Positions 8,398 to 17,214 of a DNA stretch of 64,000 nucleotides are shown here, in pieces; within the stretch, counting starts at the first letter, position 1; every line of letters begins with the position of its first letter. Source of the stretch: Polaromonas sp. 39-63-25. Lineage in GTDB: Bacteria; Pseudomonadota; Gammaproteobacteria; Burkholderiales; Burkholderiaceae_C. The position numbers were made by a program, and so were the translations under genes. The stretch lies in contig NZ_NCJH01000009.1 in the NCBI RefSeq assembly GCF_002278925.1, positions 1-64,000 of the forward strand, read 5' to 3'. The notes under the pieces are model-generated. The model did no database searches, was not told the DNA's origin, and saw only the letters and a list, made by a program, of their open reading frames with translations.

Positions 8398-9618
8398 TCA
8401 GGCGGCTTTCTGCAGCGGAAGGGCCACCGGGTGGCCTGCGAAGTAGTCCATCGCCGCCTGCACGCCCGAACCGGCCAGCTTGATGCCGGCGAGCTTGAGC
8501 CCCATTTCGCAGGCGCACAGGGCCGCCATCAGGGTCAGGTCATTCGAATCGCCGAGGTGGCCGATACGGAACATGCGGCCCTTGACCTTGCCCAGGCCGG
8601 TGCCCAGCGAGCAGTCAAAACGCTCGTGGATGATCCGGCGCACGGCGTCCGCGTCCACGCCTTCGGGTGTCATCACACCGGTGAGGACAGGTGAATACAC
8701 GGACGCATCGGCGCATTGGATCTGCAGACCCCAGGCCTTGACCGCGGCGCGCACGCCTTCGGCCCAGCGCAGGTGGCGCGCAAACACCACGTCCAGCCCG
8801 TGCTCGAGCAGCATGTCGCAGGCTTCGTTGAGGCCGTAGAGCAGGTTGGTGTTGGGCGTGGACGGCCAGTAGCCGGTTTTGTTCATCTCGATGATTTCGT
8901 CCCAGGCCCAGAAGGCCTTGGGCAGCCTGGCGGTCTTGCCGGCTTCCAGCGCCTTGGCGGACACCGCATTGAAGCTGATGCCGGGCGGCAGCATCAGGCC
9001 CTTCTGCGAACCGCTGATGCTGACGTCCACACCCCATTCGTCGTGCCGGTAGTCCGCCGAGGCCAGGCCGGAAATGGTGTCCACCAGCAACAGCGCCGGA
9101 TGTTTCGCAGCGTCAATGGCCTTGCGCACGGCGGCGATGTTGCTGGTCACGCCGGTGGAGGTTTCGTTGTGCACCACGCAGACGGCCTTGATGCTGTGCT
9201 GGGTGTCGGTCTTGAGCCGCTCTTCGATCAGGTCGGCGCGCACACCGTGGCGCCAGACTTCGGCGCCGGGGTCGGTCATCACCTCGGTTTTCAGGCCGAT
9301 GCGGGTGGCCAGTTTTTGCCACAGGGCGGCAAAGTGGCCGGTTTCGTACATCAGCACGTGGTCGCCAGCACTCAGCGTATTGACCAGCGCGGCTTCCCAG
9401 GCGCCGGTGCCCGAGGCCGGGTAAATGATGACGGGCTGGCTGGTCTTGAAGATTTTTTTGATGTCGGCCAGCACCTTCAGGCCCAGCGCGCCGAACTCGG
9501 GACCGCGGTGGTCGATGGTGGGCAGGCTCATGGCGCGCAAAATGCGGTCAGGCACCGGTGAAGGACCGGGGATCTGCAGAAAATGACGGCCGGTAGGGTG
9601 AAAATCGAGTGTCAGCAT
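8398..9618 (-). CDS. PLP aminotransferase, alanine/serine-glyoxylate type
   Basis: This is a fold-type I, class V aminotransferase of 406 residues from the ATG at 9618 (MLTLDFHPTGRHF). Two ATGs further upstream are possible but poorly supported. The pattern IPGPSPVPDRILRAMSLPTIDHRG and VDTISGLASADYRHDEWGVD, with PLP lysine in GSQKGLM, matches serine-glyoxylate/alanine-glyoxylate aminotransferases. It leads the minus-strand TRAP/CaiB run, 86 bp ahead of dctP. It is divergent from the GntR gene across two GntR-like operators. It likely interconverts glyoxylate or another 2-oxoacid made in the pathway. Confidence 0.88.
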   Translation of the reverse strand: MLTLDFHPTGRHFLQIPGPSPVPDRILRAMSLPTIDHRGPEFGALGLKVLADIKKIFKTSQPVIIYPASGTGAWEAALVNTLSAGDHVLMYETGHFAALWQKLATRIGLKTEVMTDPGAEVWRHGVRADLIEERLKTDTQHSIKAVCVVHNETSTGVTSNIAAVRKAIDAAKHPALLLVDTISGLASADYRHDEWGVDVSISGSQKGLMLPPGISFNAVSAKALEAGKTARLPKAFWAWDEIIEMNKTGYWPSTPNTNLLYGLNEACDMLLEHGLDVVFARHLRWAEGVRAAVKAWGLQIQCADASVYSPVLTGVMTPEGVDADAVRRIIHERFDCSLGTGLGKVKGRMFRIGHLGDSNDLTLMAALCACEMGLKLAGIKLAGSGVQAAMDYFAGHPVALPLQKAA

Positions 9619-9650
9619 GATTCGGCAGGCTTCGTGAACGTTCCCCATTT

Positions 9651-9662
9651 TTTGCATACAAA
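9651..9662. promoter_or_regulatory. Candidate GntR operator, proximal to aminotransferase
   Basis: TTTGCATACAAA (TTTG-N4-CAAA symmetry) lies 33 bp upstream of the aminotransferase ATG. An identical 12-mer occurs 63 bp away at 9714. A TTGACA hexamer on the minus strand (9675-9670) lies just upstream. FCD-type GntR proteins commonly bind short palindromes of this kind. The pairing suggests repression of both divergent units. Confidence 0.6.
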
Positions 9663-9713
9663 ATTCATTTGTCAAGGGGGTCTCTCCTATAATTCAAATT
9701 GACAGCCAACTTT

Positions 9714-9725
9714 TTTGCATACAAA
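9714..9725. promoter_or_regulatory. Candidate GntR operator, proximal to gntR
   Basis: This is the second exact copy of TTTGCATACAAA, 8 bp ahead of the regulator's ATG. A TATAAT -10-like hexamer lies upstream at 9688-9693, so the site would be in the 5' leader, a good position for autorepression. Both copies sit in the larger shared context TTTTTTGCATACAAAATT. Confidence 0.6.
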
Positions 9726-9733
9726 ATTTCACT

Positions 9734-10417
9734 ATGAGCGCCGACGTCATATCCATCCCACGTGCCGCCCTGCATGAGCAGGTGGCGCACCGCTTGCGCC
9801 AGATGCTGGTCGAAAACCGCATCCCGCCAGGAGCCAAACTCAATGAACGCGAACTCAGCGAGGTGCTCAAGGTGTCGCGCACGCCCCTGCGCGAGGCCAT
9901 CAAGATGCTGGCCGCCGAGGGCCTGGTCGAATTGCTGCCGAATCGCGGTGCGATTGCGGTCGAGCTGTCCGAAGCCGATGTACTCAACACCTTTGAGGTG
10001 ATGTCCAGCCTGGAAGCGCAGTCGGGGGAGCTGGCGGCCGAGCGCATCACCGCCGCCGAGCTGGCCGAGATCAAGGCCATGCATTACGAGATGCTGGCGG
10101 CCTACACCCGGCGTGACCTGCCCGCCTATTACCGGCTCAATGCCGCCATTCATGGCGCCATCAATGCCGCCGCCAAAAACCCGGTGCTCACCGCCACCTA
10201 CAAACAGGTCAATGCACGCTTGCAGGCACTGCGTTTCCGCTCCAACCAGGACGGTGAAAAATGGAGCGCCGCCGTGAGGGAACACGAACAGATGATTGAG
10301 GCGCTGGGCACACGCGATGCTGCTGCCATGCGTGCCGTGCTGCTGGCCCACCTGAAAAACAAGCGCGACGTGGTGGTCGAGCAGTTGCGCGCCGTACAGC
10401 AGCAGGCCAAGGCATGA
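9734..10417 (+). CDS. GntR-family regulator, FCD subfamily
   Basis: This is a 227-residue protein. A winged HTH occupies residues 10-75 (LHEQVAHRLRQMLVENRIPPGAKLNERELSEVLKVSRTPLREAIKMLAAEGLV). An alpha-helical FCD ligand domain follows, with the metal/ligand-type His and Asn residues (MHYEMLAAY, YYRLNAAIHGAI). It is 7 bp upstream of the FAD/Fe-S dehydrogenase gene and divergent from the aminotransferase/TRAP operon. Together with the two identical operators, this suggests that it controls both units in response to the imported acid. Confidence 0.93.
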   Translation: MSADVISIPRAALHEQVAHRLRQMLVENRIPPGAKLNERELSEVLKVSRTPLREAIKMLAAEGLVELLPNRGAIAVELSEADVLNTFEVMSSLEAQSGELAAERITAAELAEIKAMHYEMLAAYTRRDLPAYYRLNAAIHGAINAAAKNPVLTATYKQVNARLQALRFRSNQDGEKWSAAVREHEQMIEALGTRDAAAMRAVLLAHLKNKRDVVVEQLRAVQQQAKA

Positions 10418-10424
10418 ACGCACC

Positions 10425-13400
10425 ATGAACGCCCCTCTGCCCCTGAAAGTCACGCAGGACACGGCAGCCCACGCCTACGACAGCGTCGCCCGGATCAGCA
10501 ACGAGGTGGCCGGCCGGCTGGCCGTCCGGCTCGCCAGCGAAACCCGTGGCGAGGTGCTTTTTTCCGCCGCGGACCGCGGCCGCTACGCCACCGATGCGTC
10601 GATTTACCAGGTGATGCCGGTCGGCGTTTTTGTGCCGCGCAGCGCGCCTGACGTGAAAACCGCGCTCGACATCTGCCGCGACATGGGCGTGCCCATAGTT
10701 CCACGCGGCGGCGGCACCAGCCAGTGTGGCCAGACCGTGGGCGCCGGGCTGGTCATCGACCATGCGAAACACATACGCAACATCATCGATGTGGATGTGG
10801 ACAAGCGGACCGCCGAGGTGGAGCCCGGCATCGTGCTGGACCACCTGAACGCCGCCCTGAAAAAACACGGCCTCTGGTACCCGGTCGACGTGTCCACCAG
10901 CGCGCAGGCCACGCTGGGCGGCATGGCCGGCAACAACTCCTGCGGCAGCCGCAGCATTGCCTACGGCAACATGGTGCACAACGTGCTGAGCGCGCAGGCC
11001 TGGACCTCGGACAGCCAGTTGCTGCAGCTGGGGCCCTACGCCGCCAGCAGCGGCAAGGCACGTGAGCTGGGCAACCACGTTCGCTCGCTGGCCGAGGAGC
11101 TGCACCCGGCCATCAACCGGATGTGGCCCAAGGTCATGCGGCGCGTGGGCGGCTACAACCTGGACATCTTCGACCCGCAGAGCGAGCGACCCTACACCAG
11201 CGACGGCTCGGTCAACCTGTCGCACCTGCTGATCGGCAGCGAAGGCACGCTGGCGCTGACCAAATCACTGACACTGAAACTGGCCGAACTGCCCAGGGCC
11301 AAGGTGCTGGGCGTGGTGAACTTTCCGACCTTTTACCGCGCCATGGATGCCGCGCAGCACATCGTCAAACTCGGAAATGGCAGCCTGACGGCCGTCGAGC
11401 TGGTGGACCGCACGATGATCGACCTGTCGCTGCAGAACCCGGCCTTTGCGCCGACCATTCGCAGCGCGCTGATCGGCCAGCCCGCGGCCATTTTGCTGGT
11501 CGAGTTTTCGGGCACCAGCAAGGCCGACCTGTTGCCCCACCTCAAGCGCCTGGGCGAACTGATGGGCGATCTGCTGCTGCCCGACTCGGTGGTCGAGATG
11601 GTGGACGACGCCCCGCAGAAAAACCTGTGGGAGGTGCGCAAGGCCGGCCTGAACATCATGATGAGCCTCAAGGGCGACGGCAAGCCGGTCAGCTTCATCG
11701 AGGACTGCGCCGTGCCGCTGGAACACCTGGCCGAATACACCGACGCATTGACCGAGGTTTTCCGAAAATACGGCAGCAAGGGCACCTGGTACGCCCATGC
11801 CTCCGTCGGCACGCTGCATGTGCGGCCCATTCTCGACATGCGGCGCGAGGGTGCGCCCAAGATGCGCGCGATTGCCGAGGAAGCGTCCGAGCTGGTGCGC
11901 AAGTTCAAGGGCGCCTACAGCGGCGAACATGGCGACGGCCTGTGCCGCGGCGAGTGGATCCAGTGGCAGTTCGGCCCGCAGATCAATGCGGCATTTGCGG
12001 CCATCAAGCAGGCCATGGACCCGATCAATCTGCTGAGCCCGGGCCGCATGATCAACCCGCCGAAGATGGACGATACGCGGCTGATGCGTTTTGCCCCCGG
12101 CTACAAGGTCATCCCGATCCAGACAGCGCTTGACTGGCGCGCCTGGGACGTGCAGAACGACCCGGTCACCGAGCTGACCAGCGCACCGGGCAGCGGCGGC
12201 GACCCGGCCCAGGGCCTGGCCAAGGCCGTGGAGATGTGCAACAACAATGGCCACTGCCGCAAGTTCGACGCTGGCACCATGTGCCCCAGCTACCGCGTGA
12301 CGCGCGACGAGCAACACCTGACACGCGGCCGCGCCAACACCTTGCGCCTGGCACTGTCGGGGCAACTCGAAGGCATGAATGCCGCCGACGCCTTCACCAG
12401 CGAAGCGGTCAAGGACGCGCTGGACCTGTGTGTGGGCTGCAAGGGCTGCAAGCGCGACTGCCCGACCGGCGTGGACATGGCCAAGATGAAGGTGGAGTTT
12501 TTGCACCACTACAAGGCCAGGCATGGCTACACGCTGAAGGACAAGCTGGTCGCGCGCCTGCCCGACTACGCGCACTGGGCCAGCCGCCTGGCACCGCTGC
12601 TGAACCTGCGCGACAGGATTCCCGGCCTGGCCGCGCTCAGCGAGAAGTTCACCGGCTTTTCCGCCAAGCGCACCTTGCCCCAGTGGACAACGCACACCTT
12701 TTTCAGCACGCCATTTCTGAACGCCACGCGACAGGAGGTGTTGGCTGCGGAGAAACCAGTCGTTTTGTTCGTCGACACCTTCAACGGCACCTTTGAACCC
12801 AGCAACGCAGTTGCTGCCTTGAAAGTGCTGCAAGCCGCCGGTTACACGGCGCATGTCGCCGTCAAAAAAGCAGCAGATGGGAAACACCTGTGTTGCGGCC
12901 GGACCTACCTGGCCAGCGGCATGGTCGATGAAGCGAAGGCCAAGGCCAGGGAGCTGGTCGCCGCATTGCTGCCCTTTGCCGAGCGCGGCATCGCCATCGT
13001 CGGCCTGGAGCCGTCCTGCCTGCTGACGATGCGCGACGAGATGCTGGTGATGGGCCTGGGTGAAGCGGCTCAAACCATCAGCGACCAGGCCCTGCTGTTT
13101 GAAGAATTTCTGGCGCGCGAGGCCGCAGCCGGCAAGCTCGACCAGCTCAAAGCCAGACTGCAGCCGGTGGACCAGGCCATCCTGCTGCATGGTCATTGCC
13201 ACCAGAAGGCGTTTGGTGCGGTCAGCCCCATCATCGATGTGCTCAAGCTGATCCCCGGCGCTAAGCCCGAGCTGATCGAGTCCAGCTGCTGCGGCATGGC
13301 CGGCAGCTTCGGCTACGAGACCAGCCATTACGAGGTGTCCATGCAAATGGCCGAACTGAGCCTGCTGCCCGCCGTGCGCCAGCAGCCCGATGCCATCGTT

Positions 13401-13499
13401 GTTGCCGACGGCACCAGTTGCCGGCACCAGATCCGCGATGGCGCGCAGCGCGAAGCCATTCACGTGGCGGTGCTGATGGCGCAGCAATTGCGGGCCTGA
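10425..13499 (+). CDS. Fused FAD-linked oxidase / 4Fe-4S / CCG-domain dehydrogenase (D-lactate/glycolate oxidase type)
   Basis: This 1024-residue protein joins what GlcD and GlcF do separately. A PCMH-type FAD domain covers about residues 60-240 (IVPRGGGTSQCGQTVGAGLV), and an FAD-oxidase C domain runs to about 540. Two 4Fe-4S motifs follow near 602-617 and 668-679 (CVGCKGCKRDCP). The C-terminal CCG domain has Cys-rich signatures near 822, 925 and 953 (SSCCGMAGSFGYE). It should oxidise a D-2-hydroxyacid to the 2-oxoacid and pass electrons to the quinone pool. The neighbouring aminotransferase could use the product. Substrate identity is an inference. Confidence 0.92.
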   Translation: MNAPLPLKVTQDTAAHAYDSVARISNEVAGRLAVRLASETRGEVLFSAADRGRYATDASIYQVMPVGVFVPRSAPDVKTALDICRDMGVPIVPRGGGTSQCGQTVGAGLVIDHAKHIRNIIDVDVDKRTAEVEPGIVLDHLNAALKKHGLWYPVDVSTSAQATLGGMAGNNSCGSRSIAYGNMVHNVLSAQAWTSDSQLLQLGPYAASSGKARELGNHVRSLAEELHPAINRMWPKVMRRVGGYNLDIFDPQSERPYTSDGSVNLSHLLIGSEGTLALTKSLTLKLAELPRAKVLGVVNFPTFYRAMDAAQHIVKLGNGSLTAVELVDRTMIDLSLQNPAFAPTIRSALIGQPAAILLVEFSGTSKADLLPHLKRLGELMGDLLLPDSVVEMVDDAPQKNLWEVRKAGLNIMMSLKGDGKPVSFIEDCAVPLEHLAEYTDALTEVFRKYGSKGTWYAHASVGTLHVRPILDMRREGAPKMRAIAEEASELVRKFKGAYSGEHGDGLCRGEWIQWQFGPQINAAFAAIKQAMDPINLLSPGRMINPPKMDDTRLMRFAPGYKVIPIQTALDWRAWDVQNDPVTELTSAPGSGGDPAQGLAKAVEMCNNNGHCRKFDAGTMCPSYRVTRDEQHLTRGRANTLRLALSGQLEGMNAADAFTSEAVKDALDLCVGCKGCKRDCPTGVDMAKMKVEFLHHYKARHGYTLKDKLVARLPDYAHWASRLAPLLNLRDRIPGLAALSEKFTGFSAKRTLPQWTTHTFFSTPFLNATRQEVLAAEKPVVLFVDTFNGTFEPSNAVAALKVLQAAGYTAHVAVKKAADGKHLCCGRTYLASGMVDEAKAKARELVAALLPFAERGIAIVGLEPSCLLTMRDEMLVMGLGEAAQTISDQALLFEEFLAREAAAGKLDQLKARLQPVDQAILLHGHCHQKAFGAVSPIIDVLKLIPGAKPELIESSCCGMAGSFGYETSHYEVSMQMAELSLLPAVRQQPDAIVVADGTSCRHQIRDGAQREAIHVAVLMAQQLRA

Positions 13500-13543
13500 C
13501 GCCGGCTCCAGGGGCATGGTCCGGCCGGAGTACAGTGGCAGCG

Positions 13544-14494
13544 ATGCGCACCCCTGACATTCTGACCCTCACCATGAACCCTGCCCTGGACGTGTCGACG
13601 TCCACGGACAAGGTCACGGACACACACAAACTGCGCTGCGCTGCCGCGCAATACCATCCCGGCGGTGGCGGCATCAACGTGGCCCGCGTGTTGCAGCGCC
13701 TGGGCAGCAACTGCCTGGCGCTGTATCCGACCGGCGGCATGAACGGGCAAAGGCTGCGCCAGTTGCTGGACCAGGAGCAGGTGTCCAGCCAGTGCCTGGC
13801 CATCGCCGGCGAGACACGCGAGAGTTTTCATGTCCACGAAACGGCCAGCGGGCAGGACTTCCGTTTTGTCCTGCCCGGCCCTGCCCTGCGCGCGACCGAG
13901 TGGCAGGCCTGCCTCGATGTTGTTGGCGCTCTGGCAGCGGCGCCGTCCTGGCTGGTGGCCAGCGGCAGCCTGCCACCCGGCGTGCCGGCTGACTTCTATG
14001 CGCAGCTCACACGGCTGGCGCGCGCGCGCGGCAGCCGCGTGGTGCTGGACAGTTCGGGCCCGGCGCTCGCAGCGGCGCTGGCCGAAGGCGTGCACCTGAT
14101 CAAGCCCAGCCTGCGCGAACTGCGCGAACTCACCGGCCTGCCGCTGGAGACCGAGACGCAGCGGCTGGCCGCGGCCCGCACCATCATCACCGCCGGACAG
14201 GCGCAGATCGTGGCGCTGTCGCTCGGCGAGGAAGGCGCCTTGCTCGTCACGGCCGAGCAGGCGCTGCGGGCCAGCGCCGTGCCTGTCGAGGTGGCCAGCA
14301 CCATAGGCGCGGGCGACAGTTTTGTCGGCGGCCTGGTCTGGGCACTGAGCCGGCAGACCGATCTGGCGCAGGCTTTTCGTTACGCCATGGGGTCCGCCGC
14401 AGCCGCCCTGTTGTCGGCAGGCACCGCGCTGTGCCAGCCGGCCGATGTGGAACGCCTTGCCAGGGAAGTGATCGTCACACCGGCCGGTGCTTGA
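13544..14494 (+). CDS. pfkB: PfkB-family sugar kinase, likely 6-phosphofructokinase II
   Basis: This 316-residue ribokinase-fold enzyme starts at the ATG at 13544, giving LTLTMNPALDVST. The pattern KLRCAAAQYHPGGGGINVARV closely follows E. coli PfkB. The catalytic anion hole GAGDSFVGG lies near residue 255. It would phosphorylate fructose 6-phosphate; tagatose 6-phosphate or fructose 1-phosphate are less likely alternatives. It lies directly upstream of ppsA, so glycolytic and gluconeogenic enzymes are adjacent, separated by a palindromic repeat. Confidence 0.88.
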   Translation: MRTPDILTLTMNPALDVSTSTDKVTDTHKLRCAAAQYHPGGGGINVARVLQRLGSNCLALYPTGGMNGQRLRQLLDQEQVSSQCLAIAGETRESFHVHETASGQDFRFVLPGPALRATEWQACLDVVGALAAAPSWLVASGSLPPGVPADFYAQLTRLARARGSRVVLDSSGPALAAALAEGVHLIKPSLRELRELTGLPLETETQRLAAARTIITAGQAQIVALSLGEEGALLVTAEQALRASAVPVEVASTIGAGDSFVGGLVWALSRQTDLAQAFRYAMGSAAAALLSAGTALCQPADVERLAREVIVTPAGA

Positions 14495-14534
14495 TCTGGC
14501 GCAAGGCAGCAGCGACGGCCGGCGTCTACCGTAG

Positions 14535-14694
14535 GGAAGCGCTGAACAAGTCCCCTGCGGCGCGCGATCAGCCGGGCTCGGGCGGTCTGCGGCGTTGAAT
14601 TTCTTGCCAATAGCCAGCTATTGGCAAGAAATCCGCCTTGCATCCCATCCCGATCCGGCTGCCGCGCCTCCGCAAGGACTTATTCAGCGCTTCC
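14535..14694. mobile_element. 160-bp palindromic MITE-like element
   Basis: The terminal inverted repeats are 19 bp with one mismatch: 14535-14553 and 14676-14694, GGAAGCGCTGAAYAAGTCC read inward. The whole element folds on itself. Its centre is a perfect 16-bp stem (ATTTCTTGCCAATAGC, 14599-14614, pairing with 14617-14632) with a 2-nt loop. The flanking halves also align imperfectly. GTAG borders both ends (14531-14534 and 14695-14698) and could be a target duplication. There is no coding capacity. It resembles a non-autonomous insertion-sequence derivative; the parent IS is not here. Confidence 0.75.
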
Positions 14695-14739
14695 GTAGGC
14701 GAAAAACAGGCACAGGAGACGGCGCACGCGTCCGCAATC

Positions 14740-17214
14740 ATGACAACACCTTACATACGCTGGTTTTCGGACTTGGGCATCGCCGATGTTCCCCTGGTGG
14801 GCGGCAAGAATGCCTCGCTGGGCGAAATGGTGCGCGAGCTAGTCGCGCAGGGCGTGCGGGTGCCCAATGGTTTTGCCGTCACGGCACAGGCCTACCGTTA
14901 TGTGCTGGCGCAGTCCGGCGCCCTGCCGCGCCTGCATGAGGCCCTGGACGGCCTGGACGTGCAGGATGTCGATGACCTCGCGCGCCGTGCGCAGCGGGCG
15001 CGCGAGATCGTCCACGGCGCCGTACTGCCGGACGATCTTGTGGCGGAGATCGCCGCCGCGTATGAGCGCCTGCAGGCCGAATATGGTGAGCAGCTGACAC
15101 TGGCCGTGCGCAGCTCGGCCACCGCCGAAGACCTCCCCACCGCCAGCTTCGCCGGCCAGCACGATACTTTCCTCAACGTGGCCGGCCTGGCCAGCCTGCT
15201 CGAAGCGATCCGCCGGTGTTTTGCCAGCCTGTTCAATGACCGCGCCATCGCCTACCGCGTTGAAAACGGCATCGATCACTTCAGTGTCCTGCAATCGGTC
15301 GGTGTGATGAAGATGGTGCGCTCGGACCGCGCCTCCAGCGGCGTCATCTTTTCGATCGACACTGAAACCGGCTTTCGCGACGTTGTGTTCATCACCGGCG
15401 CCTGGGGCCTGGGCGAAAACGTGGTGCAGGGCACGGTCGACCCGGATGAGTTTTATGTGTTCAAGCCCACGCTGAAGCAGGGACACCGCGCGGTGCTCAG
15501 GCGCAAGCTCGGCGGCAAGGAAATCCGCATGGTCTACACGCAGGCCGGGGGCAGCGAGACCACGCACAACCTGCCGACGCCGCCGGAGGACCAGACGCGT
15601 TATTGCATCAGCGATGAGGAGGTGCTGGAACTGGCCGATGCCACCGTCCGCATCGAGGACCACTACAGCCGCAAGGCCGGGCATGCCATGCCGATGGACA
15701 TCGAATGGGCCAGGGACGGCATCGACGGCAAGCTCTACATCCTGCAGGCGCGGCCAGAAACCGTGGCCTCGCGCAAGATACCCGGCACGGTGGACACCTG
15801 GCGGCTGGACGCGAAGGGCAAGCTCTGCATCAGCGGCCGTGCCGTGGGCGGCGCCATCACCACCGGGCGCGCGCGCGTGATCAACGACATCAGCGAGCTC
15901 AACCAGTTCCAGCCCGGCGAGGTGCTGGTGGCGGACACCACCATGCCGGACTGGGGCACGGTGCTGAAGATCGCCTCTGCCGTCGTGACCAACCGCGGTG
16001 GACGCACCTGCCATGCGGCCATCGTGGCGCGCGAGATGGGCATTCCGGCCGTGGTCGGCTGCGGCCATGCCACCACCGCCATCCGCACCGGCGACGAGAT
16101 CACGGTGTCCTGCGCCGAAGGCAGCGAGGGCCGGGTCTACGCCGGCCTGCTGCCGTTCACCAAGCGCAGCATCAACGTGGCCGGCCTGGCGCGGCCGCAG
16201 ACACACCTGATGGTCAACATCGCCAACCCCGACACGGCCTTCCAGACCGCGCTGCTGCCCAATGACGGCGTGGGCCTGGCGCGCATGGAGTTCATCGTCG
16301 CCGAACACATACGCGCGCACCCGATGGCGCTGGTGCACCCGCAGAAAATCGACGACGCGGCAGTGCGCGAAGAGATCGCCCGCCTCACGCGTTCGTATGC
16401 CAGGCCCGCGGACTACTTCGTGCGCCAGCTGTCCGAAGGTGTAGCCACCATCGCCGCGGCCTTCTACCCCAAGCCGGTGATCGTGCGCATGTCGGACTTC
16501 AAGACCAACGAATACGCCAGCCTGCTCGGCGGGCGCTGGTTCGAGCCGGACGAGGCCAACCCCATGATCGGTTTTCGCGGCGCCTCGCGCTACGCGCACC
16601 CGGCCTATGCCGAGGGCTTTGCACTCGAGTGCGAGGCGATGAAACGCGTGCGCGACGAAATGGGCCTGGTCAACGTCAAGCTGATGATCCCGTTTTGCCG
16701 CCGTGTCGAAGAAGGCGAGCGTGTGCTGCAGGCCATGGCAACACATGGGCTGACGCGCGGTGTCAACGGCCTGGAGATCTACGTGATGTGCGAGATCCCC
16801 AACAACGTGATCCAGATCGACGCCTTTGCCCGCCTGTTCGACGGCTTCTCCATCGGCTCCAACGACCTGACGCAGCTGGTGCTGGGCGTGGACCGCGACT
16901 CGGACATCGTGGCCTTCGACTTCGACGAACGCGACCCCGGCGTCAAGGAGATGATCCGCCAGACCATTGAAGGCGCGCACCGCAACCAGCGCCACGTCGG
17001 CATCTGTGGCCAGGCGCCCTCGGACTATCCCGAGATCGCGCAATACCTGGTGGAACTCGGCATCGACGCCATGAGTGTCACGCCCGATACGTTGCTGAAA
17101 ATCACGGTTGACGTGCTGGCCGTGGAAGCGCGGCTGGGGCGTGCACCGCGCAGCGCGGCGCAGCCCTCTTCCACACCAACCGCCCTATCCACTGCAGCCA
17201 GGAGCCTGTCATGA
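14740..17214 (+). CDS. ppsA: Phosphoenolpyruvate synthase
   Basis: The protein has 824 residues from the ATG at 14740 (MTTPYIRWFSDLG), a little longer than E. coli PpsA. It has an N-terminal ATP-grasp/pyruvate-binding domain (GGKNASLGEMVREL, RSSATAEDLPTASFAGQHDT). A swivelling phosphohistidine domain follows, with catalytic His in GGRTCHAAIVAREMGIPAVVG. The C-terminal PEP-utilising barrel ends with GICGQAPSDYPE, which carries the active-site Cys. It converts pyruvate and ATP to PEP, AMP and phosphate. An upstream in-frame extension into the palindromic element was rejected. The stop overlaps the CBS gene start by 4 bp. Confidence 0.96.
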   Translation: MTTPYIRWFSDLGIADVPLVGGKNASLGEMVRELVAQGVRVPNGFAVTAQAYRYVLAQSGALPRLHEALDGLDVQDVDDLARRAQRAREIVHGAVLPDDLVAEIAAAYERLQAEYGEQLTLAVRSSATAEDLPTASFAGQHDTFLNVAGLASLLEAIRRCFASLFNDRAIAYRVENGIDHFSVLQSVGVMKMVRSDRASSGVIFSIDTETGFRDVVFITGAWGLGENVVQGTVDPDEFYVFKPTLKQGHRAVLRRKLGGKEIRMVYTQAGGSETTHNLPTPPEDQTRYCISDEEVLELADATVRIEDHYSRKAGHAMPMDIEWARDGIDGKLYILQARPETVASRKIPGTVDTWRLDAKGKLCISGRAVGGAITTGRARVINDISELNQFQPGEVLVADTTMPDWGTVLKIASAVVTNRGGRTCHAAIVAREMGIPAVVGCGHATTAIRTGDEITVSCAEGSEGRVYAGLLPFTKRSINVAGLARPQTHLMVNIANPDTAFQTALLPNDGVGLARMEFIVAEHIRAHPMALVHPQKIDDAAVREEIARLTRSYARPADYFVRQLSEGVATIAAAFYPKPVIVRMSDFKTNEYASLLGGRWFEPDEANPMIGFRGASRYAHPAYAEGFALECEAMKRVRDEMGLVNVKLMIPFCRRVEEGERVLQAMATHGLTRGVNGLEIYVMCEIPNNVIQIDAFARLFDGFSIGSNDLTQLVLGVDRDSDIVAFDFDERDPGVKEMIRQTIEGAHRNQRHVGICGQAPSDYPEIAQYLVELGIDAMSVTPDTLLKITVDVLAVEARLGRAPRSAAQPSSTPTALSTAARSLS

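Noticed and set aside
11265-13517. A 750-codon open frame on the minus strand over the FAD/4Fe-4S dehydrogenase gene
   Set aside because: It is the antisense shadow of a clearly conserved 1024-residue protein in high-GC DNA. It has no recognisable domains and has shadow-like His/Gln/Ala-rich composition.
14839-17043. A 734-codon minus-strand frame over ppsA
   Set aside because: It is antisense to PEP synthase, with the same shadow composition and no motifs or ribosome site.
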